Part shown: one piece after another, positions 11,511 through 21,697 of the stretch | Layout of the letters: the number at the start of each line of letters is the position of its first letter | Numbering within the stretch: position 1 is the stretch's first letter | From: Syngnathus acus | Lineage: Eukaryota > Chordata > Actinopteri > Syngnathiformes > Syngnathidae | Assembly: GCF_901709675.1 (NCBI RefSeq) | Contig: NC_051106.1 | Span: forward strand, 434,001 to 498,000 | Reading direction: 5' to 3' | DNA length: 64,000 nt | Made by a program: the position numbers and the translations under genes | Notes under the pieces: generated by a model | Databases searched by the model: none | What the model saw: only the letters and a program-made list of their open reading frames with translations | Told to the model about the DNA's origin: nothing

Positions 11511-12119
11511 CACCCTCTGTTGACCTCAGTTAAACTGAGGTCACCAAAAACCCATATGTGTTCGTACTCCCTCTGTCGGCCCACCACGTCCCTCTGTGGA
11601 GCCGCTTCAAGTCCCTCTGTGGGGCCGCCAATGAGCGAGAAAAATAAATATAGATAAAATTCATACCCAGACATTTGTAAAAGATGGAGAGGGGAAAGGC
11701 AATTGGCCTAGACGACATTCCAGTGACAGCATGGAACTATCAAGGAGAGATGGCAGGGGAGATTCTTAAAAAGCGAGAAGATTCCCGAAAGAAGTGGAAG
11801 ATGAAAACGAAAACGTGAGAGAAAAATACATAAACAAATAACGAAATACATACATACATCCATACATGCACATAGACAGACAGACATCGAACGATCGCCC
11901 ATTCGGTCACTCAGTCATTTGGTCTCGGTCATTCTGTCACTCGGTCATTCAGTCAATCAGTCAGTCAATCAATCAATCAATCAATCAATCAATCCCGCAT
12001 TCACTCACAAGTGTTAATTAATTTGTAATAGTATTGCAAGCAGTTGAAACTCTATTGGAATATGTGAATGTCCATATCTGTTCTATCAAATTCTAATCCT
12101 TCTTTACCTTTGTATAAGG

Positions 12120-12441
12120 CACAGGTGTCAAACTCAAGGCCCGGGGGCCAGATGCAGCCAGGCACATCATTTTATGTGGCCCGCGAAGACAAATTGTGCT
12201 TCATATTCATGTCATTACTCGAATTGCAAATTGTCTTCACTTTTAATAATATTTTATTTTTAAATAGTAGACCAGTTTTTTACTTGTCTGATTTGAAAAC
12301 GAATTACTTGTTAGTTTATTTTGTAGCTTTTACTGTATATAATATGAGGTGCTCATACATTTATTTGGGGTGACAGTCATAACCGCCCTCCAAAAGAAGC
12401 TATGACTACAATGCGGCCAGGGAAAAAATTTGACACCCCTG
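12120..12441. mobile_element. hAT MITE with 8-bp target duplication
   Basis: Ends CACAGGTGTCAAAC and, inverted, CAGGGGTGTCAAAT, with the 8-bp duplication GTATAAGG at 12,112-12,119 and 12,442-12,449. A GGCCCGGGGGCC-like block follows the left end, as in other hAT/Charlie MITEs. No transposase. It lies inside the LTR element, so it entered an ancestor of that element or the element itself. Confidence 0.85.
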
Positions 12442-14639
12442 GTATAAGGGATAGCCTTTTCAAAGCATAGTCATCGTAATTTATTCAATCTGTTGTTTGA
12501 CTAACATTTAATCATTGATCAATCACGTATCTTAATTCATGCTTTTCCTCCTTTGAAGCGACTATGTACTTCAAACCAAACGCCACCATTTTATAGGGAA
12601 AAACTTTTGTTGAATCTATTTGTTTTCGCCATAATACTCCTGCAGTCATCTTAAATGTGTTCAATTTATCAATCCCTTCCATTGTTTATCCTGCAAATGA
12701 ATCACGTGAATAATGTGTTATTCAAACTTTAACGTTCATAAGTTATCCACCTGTTCCAAATTCGTTTGGAGTCTGTATGTTATTGTTCCAATTTTTTTAC
12801 ATTTAATACTCTCCCACCTATGTGATCCTGTTTTGAAAGGTCAACAATTTATTATAAGCTATTTTAAAACTCTCCACACTTGTTACCAGGCTTTGGCTCC
12901 ATTTCACGATGTTGTCTCCCATTCACTTCATTTCTGCCAAGCTGCTTCTTCTCCTCCGTCTCGCATGTTGAAGACTCAATTCTGAAAACACTTAAAATCT
13001 CACAATTCCCCCCTTTGTTTTTTTATTATTTTCAATTTTTTTTTTTTAATTTTTATTTTATTTATTTATTTTATTTTTTTTTTCCCCTTTTGACACATTC
13101 TAAAAAATGTGGCACTATGGTTAAAAGTAAAAATAACAATTTCCATGGTAACATACCCATCGCCAGCTGGACTTCGGTGTACCTCCAGATGCCATCCTGG
13201 CCTGGAATCACCAATTCTCAGTCCCTGAAACTCGACTGGCAGCATCTCACATGGCTGTATGAACAAAAGCCATCACCCTCCTGTAGCTGTGCATGCAGCT
13301 CTCCGGACAATAAACATCCATAATACCAAGAAATAAAATTCATAATGCTAAACAAAAAAGAATCCACACACGGGCGCATGTCAAACGTATGAAATTGAAA
13401 ACTGGAGCCTGCCGAGCCTGTCCTGAAAACGATCACATTTACAAACTCATTATGAAAAGTAAGGGGTTAGTTGTTAATGCATGTTCACAGACATGACACA
13501 AAATTCTCCAAGACTGCAGTTGACAACCTGCAAAGTAAACACGAGTTTAACAAATAAAGCACAATCTGCTCCCTGGGTTGCTGTTAGAGGCTGCAATACA
13601 ATTAGGTAAAACATCAAAACAAAGCAAGTCATCACAAATTCCGTCACGTACATTTCGTCACACTATCAGGTAAGTCCAGAGTTGTTGTCATACACTGTCT
13701 TGACTCAGAGTCTTGATTGTCAATGCTGGTATAGTCACGTCTGGTCATAATCTTGAATGGGGCCTTCTCCATTGAAGTCTTTTGTTGTCAATGGTGCCCC
13801 AGAGTAATCCTAAACCCATATTTATTCCAAAATTAGCCCCGACCAATCTTGCTTTTTCAAATCTGTAGTATCTTTATATTTTTCAGGTGAGAGGAATGTT
13901 ATCCTCTGCTGTGATCACATCACCCCAACTTTGAATCATGTTGACCATTCACAATACACAAACACCATAAGCACAGACTTAACATTCATACACCATTTCA
14001 GACAAACTGTCATCCCCCAACACACACATAAATATTAAATTGTAAAAGGAACCATCCCTACGCAAAATTTTCTCCTCAATTAAAATTTCCCTTTTTTATT
14101 TTAAATCCAAAATTAATATCTAATTGTCTGGTCTCCTGTCCTCTCATCGTTTGCCAACATGCAGCATGCTGGAACATGATTTAACTCCCCATTTAGTTTG
14201 CTCACATCTCACACTTAGACTATTTGACACTTCGTGTTGAGCTGTAACCTCAATATTTCCACCTTCCCATATTTCTTCCACTAAACAGTTCCATTTTGCT
14301 TTCAGTTTAAATTCATCCCTCCAAATAACTACCTCTGGCAAAGAACCAAAAAATTATAGAGCACTCCCTTTTACTGTTACCTAGTTCCTTCATTCATCTC
14401 CTCACAAGCATTACTGACCCTCCTAAAAAATAATGATACTAAAAATAATGTTTAAAAAACAATATACACAGCTTCTTCCTGCCACTTACACTATCACCTT
14501 GAAGATTATCGTTCTCATTTTTGTAGATGCCAATTCTTAGAATCAAAAAGAAATGCTTACTCTTGATAATGGAGTCACGCTAAATCACAAATTTTGAAAA
14601 CCTTCTTCCACGTTCCCCCTTTGTACCTATCAAAACCAA

Positions 14640-14790
14640 TTAGAAATATTTTTACTGTCATGATCATCATTGTGGCCTTCACACTTATTGTTCCTGTACT
14701 TTAAATTGTCAATTTTTGTACATTTGAAGCCCTTTGAGACTTGCTTGTGGGCTATATACGTAAATAAACTTGACTTGCCTTGACTTTATT
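14640..14790 (+). repeat. LINE-like 3' tail fragment
   Basis: Contains AAGCCCTTTGAGACTTGC, GGGCTATATACG, and then AATAAACTTGACTTGCCTTGAC with a short repeated tail. This is a familiar end of teleost CR1/L2-group LINEs. No coding part is attached. Confidence 0.5.
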
Positions 14791-15407
14791 ATTATTCAAC
14801 TTCTTCTGCATTCTTCTGCCTCTTTTTTTATTTATTTATTTATTTATTTATTTTTTAGCTTAACTACTTCTACAAATTCATCGGATTCACTTCATTCCAC
14901 TTTTAACACTTTTAACACATTCTAAATATTTACGTTTTTTTGAAAAATTTACAAATTTTAAGCCAATATTTCACCATTCATTCTTCATGGCACATTCAAT
15001 ATTTCTCATTTTCTTCCACATAATTCCTCCAATTCACCTTCTTTCTAGATTAAAATTTCACATTTTCACTTTCAACATTGCGGTAACATTTTGCAAAATT
15101 TCCTTTTTTCCCTTATAATTTCTAATTAATTTTCTCACTGACTCAACCCATTTCAATTTTTGAACCGTTCATTTTATGGCTACCTATTCCACAACTTTCC
15201 ACTTTTGATGAATTTCAAATTTTCAACTTTAAAATTCACGCCCAATTTTACAGAATACTTTCTCTATTTTCATCCATTTTCTGACCACTTCAACACGTTC
15301 CAAATTTAAACACAATCTTGTAGCATTCCCCGAATTTTTATTCAGCCTCTACGCCTTCACACGCAATTTCTACAGAAATGACAAATTCTAATTATTATTG
15401 TTAATCC

Positions 15408-15460
15408 TCCGTGACCCTCGTAAGGACAAGCCGCACCAGTAATGGATGGATGGATGGATT
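15408..15460 (+). repeat. 3' end of an ATGG-tailed SINE
   Basis: CGTGACCCTCGTAAGGACAA followed by AATGGATGGATGGATGG. It matches, with differences, the 3' end of the SINE copies at 22,611 and 62,024. Only the tail is present. Confidence 0.55.
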
Positions 15461-18400
15461 GTTAATCCTAACCCCAAGTACCTATTATAAATTGCCATTT
15501 AAATCAATTGTCGCAAGGGTCATGTCACTGTAATTGTTGTTTAAAAACCCTACTGTATTCTTTTTTAATTAAGTAGTGCCCTGTATTACTATTTTGCTGA
15601 CTATCCAGAATTCCAACTTTCTTATGGCCCCTTCAAGCTCAAATATGCATCCTATAAATCAGTCGCAATTGATGTGTAATTAAATTCTGTCGTTTTGATA
15701 AAGGTCAATTAAGTTTAGCAATTCAGCCTTCTGTTGCCCGAATCCAAATTTTCACCGGTCCAATTATAAAATTTCATTATTTCAATTAGATTCATCATGT
15801 CTTCGAAATGCTATGTTACATATAGAAATTTATGATTCAAATGATTTAATTTCTATCGATCAATGTACACTTTGCAAAGTTTCTGATCACGCTGTCGTAT
15901 GATTTGTTATTATTAGTGCATCTTCACTGTCCATATCGATGTATTTTGTTTTTTATCCCCGTTTCAATGTCAATAAGCAGCCTTATTATTCCCTCTTTTA
16001 TCAAAACTCCTCAGTTATGTCCGCCCCAGCACCCAAACACACTTCCATCCCTTTTGTCCCATACTCCACCAACTTTGTAATGCTTCAGCAGTCTTTATCA
16101 ATGTGTCCAGTTTGACTTCATGTGCCTCGTGCAAGTCTTTAGCAGCCTCTCCTCTTAGATTCTCATGATGATGACTCAGGGCTGGATTGTCCGCCATTCT
16201 CAAATGCGTCCATCTTGTCTTTGTTCTTTCAGTCCATTCTCTTTTTGATCTGCAACTGTGTGTATTCCACCAACTGTATGGTTCTCGTCCTGTGAAGAGC
16301 TGTGCTTGCCCCCTTCAAGCATGATAATAGTTCCCGTTGTTCTCCCAAAGGTCAAAGGTGTCTCATGACCAGGGACAGTCCTCTGTTGATTTTGAGACAG
16401 CCAGTGGAGTACGAGGACTCAGTTCAGGACTTGTGCCACACGCTAGGGCAGAACACACTGGGACACAAATTTCACAAAACTATCTTCGTGTTATCAGTCT
16501 TCCTGTGTAGTATTTGTTCCTTACACCCCAAATCTTCCTCTTAACATTTTGTCTCCTACCAGTTGCGCACACTCATCATCTTACTATCAAGCCGCCCTTA
16601 TCAAATGCTTTTTCTTTTCTCTTTTTTTTTTTTTTTTTCTGAGTAATCCATCCACCCGACCCATTAACACAGCTAAACTCCTCGTTCCAGTGTTTATCAT
16701 CAAATAAAGTTCCGAAATCCTTTGTATTAAACTGTAATGTAATTTAACAATCTACCAACATGGTTGTATATGCGGTGAATGTTATTGTTCAATCTATAGG
16801 TCATACAGTGCCTGTGTTCCAAATATGACACTCCTCCTTGATTTACCATCTCATATGTTATTGTTGTCAGCAGCGCTAAATGATAGTGCTTGAAAGTGAA
16901 TGTCTTATCGCCCAATTTAAAACACATGCCACATTTGAGCTAGTATTTATTCATTTATTTATTTGCCATCCTCATGTTAGCTGGCATATGTCAGAATTAA
17001 AATGTAATTTTGCTTTTAATTTTAAGTCTTTCAAAATTGCTATATCCTTACTGCACCAAGATAAACTGTTAAATATATCTTTAAGAACAAACAAAAACAA
17101 TCTATGCTCCTGCACAGACTCTTAAAAGTGGCACCCAAATGCCAGATTACATATCAAACCTCCTCCTTCACTCTCACATTTTTTGATAAAACAGTCTATT
17201 TATCTAGACACTGTCATCACGTACTAAATAATGGCCTCCAACTATAATGTTGTTGCTGTGGTCCCTCAAAACATGTGACGAGAATTTGGACAATTATTAA
17301 CCCCCATCAATTGATCAATTATCTCCTCACTAAATTCCTAGCCTGTTAACCTATCTGCATAAAGAAAACATTTACAATGCAGGCGGTAAGAGAATAACAA
17401 GGAACACCTGAACCCTAACCCAAGAACACAAAGAAAACATAACAATAAACAAAATAAACCCAAGTACTCCAAATATTTCCTCATTAAAATTTTTGCCTTT
17501 TTGTGCAGAGCACCATTGATTTCTCATCATTGACCTAATTTTATCCTTAATTTAATCCCAATCACGAATGCCCCCTGCTTAATACTTTACTTGGTGTTCT
17601 TTTAATAAAAAGTGCCCCCTTGCAATGTCGTTTTTATTTTGTTGTTTATTTACTCTAAGTGATTCAAATCTTTGACTTATGTCATAACCAATCAATAATT
17701 CCTCCTACATTTAACATCTGCAATCATGATTTAATTTTATCCAATTCTACAATGTATGTTCTCTTTTACTCTCACATTTTTTATGAGGGCTGGGCACTCT
17801 CCTCATTGGACCAGTTTCTGCCCACAACCCTCAGATTATTCTATAATTTCTAATTTTTACTTTTAACAATGCAAATGTGATAAACCATTGTCTAGCACAC
17901 CATCTTCGTGCAACATTTTAGCCCAATTCCATCATTTATAACAAACTGATACACAAAGACAAACATAGATAACAGACGGGCCCACAACATAGACATAACA
18001 ATCTTCCCAGTTGATGACAAGGGGGGGGGCAACCGAAGTGTGGAGAGCCTCGCCACCACCACGTCGCACAATGCAACCCCCCACCTCTGTCCAAAATATG
18101 CATTTATGCACCTGACCGTTTGGCCCAAACTTTAGAGCCGCACCCTTTTGAAAACAAAAATGGTTACAGTTTAACCCCACCACACAATGGGATACAACCT
18201 TCATGCTAATTATATATATATTCTTTATCAAATTATTTTTAAGCCATTTTTCTGACTCCAACTCACATGACAAATAAAAATCAACAATTTTATACAAATC
18301 AACTTATTGTTCTTCATGAACCACAAATCATCACTTCCACCCCATGAACAGCACCACCACAACTAATCACTCACTTCTCCAGCTGCGTCGCTGTCCCATC

Positions 18401-19083
18401 TGACAGCCAAGCCTGCTTTCCACACAACATCATCATAGTCACACTTCAACAATTATGTAGCGACCTGGTTAACCCAGTTACCCTTCGCCCTAGACAACAA
18501 TATAAGTCTCTAAGGTCGCACTATTGAGGTCGCCAGGCATCTGTCCTGCTATATCAGCGATGCCTTCACCTGTTTTTTTTTTTTTTTTTTTTTTTTTTCA
18601 CGAGTCCCCGACTCGTATTGGTGGCCTGGCCGATCCAATCGACCCTGACCTTAGGCAACAGTACAAAGTCCCTAAGCGTCTACTATTGAGGCCACTCGGT
18701 GCCCATATGATAGCCATTGGCATCCCACAAGTTCCACGGTGTGAGTTTCCTTCGCTGATCAGACGAAGTCCTCACCACCTTTCTCCTTTTATTTTCCACA
18801 TAACGTCACTTTTTCACCAGTTCCCATACAAGCATAAATGTAGTATATACATACAACCACAATTCCTGAACACAGAGCTAAAATTATTAATTTTTAATTT
18901 TAATTTTACTCCGCTTTCACTCCACAACATTGCTGAACTGGGAGATTTTTATAAAAAAAAAGTTCCCCCTTACCTTTTGTGTTGATCGGACTGCAATATT
19001 GTTGAGCAAGAGCGGAGATGGAAGAATCCTTCCTGGAGCATGCACTTTCCCTTCTGAAGAAATCACGTCGGATGGTCACCATT

Positions 19084-20247
19084 TGTTGGATTTTGGTCCA
19101 CAATTTAGGGAGCGCTATCTGCGCCTCACGGCAAAAGCCATTGCCAATCACCTGTTATCCAATTCACTCACTGCGTGCTCGTTTAATTTCTTCAGATTTA
19201 GGAAAATGCAAAGACACTGAAGCAGAAATTAGACTTACACAGGTTGGTTGAGTTCAATCATAATTCTTGTTAAGAAAGCTCTGTTTTCAGGAAAGTACAA
19301 TACAGCGCTGGGCCTTTCAAGAGCAGAAAGTCTCCATTCAGAAAAGGCAACGTTCAAGGTTCTTTGGTCTGCTTATATTCAGTTGCTCATGCCGGTGTGG
19401 GGCGCGTTTGATGGGTGATGAGTCGTTGGGGTGGGGCGAGTTCGCAGTAGAGTTTGATTCCATCGGAGTGGGTGCTGGTCTGGACGATTCGGTGTGTGTG
19501 TGGGGGCTGTGGTCTTCCATCCCGTCTTTCGGCCTTGGTGATCATCTTTGGCCGAGTCCTTGGCTGTCTCCTTCTGGCACCAGCTGGTTTTTTATCTCCG
19601 AGTGACCTTCCTGTAAACATTCTCCTCCATTCTTGCACATATGCTGTCGTACCTCATTCTTTCACTTTTGTCATTTTGTACGAATTAATGTGAGCTTTTT
19701 GGCTGTAACATCATTAATCTATTACTGTTCCCTGACTATGCAAAGTTAGTTCATGTCTTTGCTCACATCATTATATTCTTAGTTTAATCATGCTTTCCAC
19801 CATATCTTTTCTGTTAGGCAAAACATTTCCCTCTGTGCAGAGCGTTCAGTAGTAATCTAAAAGCTGGCGTCTCGCATTAGGCGACATATGACGTTTAATC
19901 AAAACACAAGATATAATCAAGTACTGTACGGTCAAGACGACTCTGGCCGTGTCCATGATTTAGAGAACAAACATCAGGCATGCATTACACAGTTCCTTAA
20001 GGGTCATTAAGCTATGTAAGCAACATATCAAAATACATTTATTTTGCAGTGCACAGAAATACATATTGAATCATAAAGTTGTAGCAACCTCTGTTATTAT
20101 CTTGTATCAAAGAATGTCTAGTTATGTCTGCTTTATTGGTTGATTCCATGAATATACTTGTCTGCTTGTATACTTTATCCAAAGAGATGTGAGCGTATCT
20201 GGTATTGTGGCTAGGCGGGTTTTGTGTCTTTTTTCCCTATTCCTTCA
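19084..20247 (-). repeat. LTR copy of the 9.9-kb element (5' LTR in minus orientation)
   Basis: 1,164 bp and near-identical to 10,347-11,510. Directly inside it (19,062-19,082) is the putative tRNA-Trp-like primer-binding site on the minus strand. The 4-bp target duplication CCGG follows at 20,248-20,251. Confidence 0.9.
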
Positions 20248-20395
20248 CCGGGCGCGGCTCCGCTGCTGCTCACTGCTGCTCACTGCTGCTCACTGCTGCT
20301 CCCTTCGGGAATGGGTTAAATGCAGAGACAAATTTCACCACACCCAGATGTGTGTGTGACAATTATTGGGTCTTTACCTTTTTTTTTACCTTTTA
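20248..20395 (+). repeat. tRNA-derived SINE, 3' half
   Basis: Continues the SINE begun at 10,178: GCGCGGCTCCGCTGCTGCTC, GGGTTAAATGCAGAG, TTTCACCACACC, and a T-rich tail. It contains a small expansion of CTGCTGCTCA (about 20,262-20,300). Compare the complete copy at 55,540-55,866. Confidence 0.88.
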
Positions 20396-20633
20396 TTAAT
20401 AAGGCTTGGTGTTCAGACAGTTCCACAATTGAGAGTCACTGTTCTGCAGAATATCTCGTTGTGAAATGTAGACCCTTCTACCAGCCCAGGGAATTCACAG
20501 CAACTGTAGTCATTGCATGCTACATAGCCCCTGATGCTAACGCTAAGCAAGCTATGAAGGAGCTACATGCTACCATCAGCAAACACCAGAACCTACATCC
20601 AGAGGCAGCCTTTATAGTAGCAGGAGACTTGCC
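20396..20633 (+). pseudogene. LINE endonuclease fragment, 3' half
   Basis: Translation resumes the LINE broken at 10,177: INKAWCSD, then VKCRPFYQPREF, a YIAPDANA block (compare VYIPPHA) and IVAGDL (compare IVLGDLN). It ends near 20,633, where a different LINE starts. The spacing of motifs fits one original ORF2 split by the SINE and LTR insertions. Confidence 0.8.
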
Positions 20634-20724
20634 ATTTCCCTGCCATTTCATCCATATCGCTGTCTGGCTCTCAGCGGAGGCTTCGTGGCCGTTTGTCTAC
20701 CGTCGATCATCGGACACGCAAAGT

Positions 20725-21486
20725 ATGGCTGCAGATCAAGAGGTTTGTACGGCTTCGTGCAACAACTGCACCCTTATCTTAGAGAGGTTGTTCCTGCTAG
20801 AGGGACGTGTCCGCCAGCTAGAGCAGAATAGTGCGATAACAGTAGATGTGGCGGACACAGACGCAGACTGTAGTCAGCCCGCTAGCCCAGTTAGCATTAG
20901 CCCCAAGCGGCTTGCTAATCGCGATGAGCCAGGTAAGACGCATAGCCGTCCAAAGTCATCTAGGTCTACTGGCCCTCGCACCTTGGTCATAGATGACTCC
21001 ATTACCCGAAATATCACGCTTAAAAATCCAGCCACGGTAATGTGTATTCCTGGGGGCAGAGCACCCGACATAGAAGCTAATCTTAGGGAGCTGACTCGCA
21101 ATAGGCCTAGTCAACAGCGTAGTTCCAACAACACTAGCTACTCGGACATAGTGATACACGTCGGCGCCAATGATGTTAGGATGAGGCAATCAGAGATCAC
21201 AAAGAAAACATAGCGAGGACTTGTGATCTCGCCAGAAAGAGTCGGCATTGAGTATTTGTCTCTGGCCCCCTGCCTGGGAGAGGCACTGATGAGAGGTTTA
21301 GTAGATTGGTCTCCCTTAATCAATGGATGGCTGGGTTCTGTAAAAAGCAGGGACTGTATTTTATTAGATAACTGGTCTTCCTTCTGGGGCCGCCCCGACC
21401 TGCTGAGGAAGGACGGCCTTCATACTAACCGTGAAGGCGCCTTCACTCTTTCTAGGAATATAGATTACTGTTTGAGCCACTCATGA
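20725..21486 (+). pseudogene. CR1-group LINE ORF1 with SGNH-esterase domain (one stop)
   Basis: ATG at 20,725. An N-terminal part with CTLILERL and a short coiled-coil-like stretch is followed by an esterase-type domain. The three hallmark blocks are visible: VIDDSITR (nucleophile serine block), HVGANDVR (GxND block) and DGLHTNREGA (catalytic Asp/His block near 21,412-21,440). The frame has a stop near 21,211 between the second and third blocks. Known for the family: CR1 LINEs of fish carry an ORF1 esterase thought to act in ribonucleoprotein or membrane interaction. The copy is therefore inactive but recognisable over the whole domain. ORF2 follows at about 21,700. Confidence 0.82.
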
Positions 21487-21697
21487 CAGGTCACTTTAGA
21501 GCAGGCCGGGGCACAGGTGACTAGACCACCTGTTAGGATGGGTTTGGAGTCTGTTAAGTTAAAGTTAACTAGCGCTAGGCTAGACTTCCAGCATGCACAT
21601 AGCTCCTTGTGTCGACCAGAGCGTCACAGTTTGAATAGTGCTACAGTACACGTGAACACACTTTCCTAACCTTTACTATCAAATTCCCACGGTCGTA

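Larger units (their letters stand above)
11511..19083. other. Non-coding interior of the 9.9-kb LTR element
   Basis: A+T-rich throughout, with poly-T runs (13,036-13,082, 18,572-18,598) and an AATC microsatellite (about 11,953-11,993). Recognisable passengers are a hAT MITE (12,120-12,441), a LINE-like 3' tail (about 14,640-14,790) and a SINE-like 3' end (about 15,408-15,460). Blocks near 17,460-18,060 resemble 5,070-5,640 and 29,380-29,580. No open frame exceeds about 150 codons and none resembles a retroelement protein. Confidence 0.75.
10347..20247 (-). mobile_element. 9.9-kb LTR retrotransposon without visible coding capacity
   Basis: Two direct repeats of 1,164 bp (10,347-11,510 and 19,084-20,247), TGTTGG...CCTTCA, bound a 7,573-bp interior, and the whole is flanked by a 4-bp duplication CCGG (10,343-10,346 and 20,248-20,251). 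I count only three differences between the LTRs. Orientation is inferred as minus: right inside the LTR at 19,084, read on the minus strand, is TGGTGACC-AT-CCGACGTGAT, which matches a tRNA-Trp primer-binding site apart from two extra bases. No gag, protease, reverse transcriptase, RNase H or integrase motif is visible in either strand, and all open frames are short. It therefore looks like a large non-autonomous derivative. Family (retrovirus-like or other) is not settled. Confidence 0.88.

Noticed and set aside
12880-13323. 147-codon frame in the LTR element as a coding remnant
   Set aside because: Mostly phenylalanine and tyrosine from poly-T runs; no retroelement motif.
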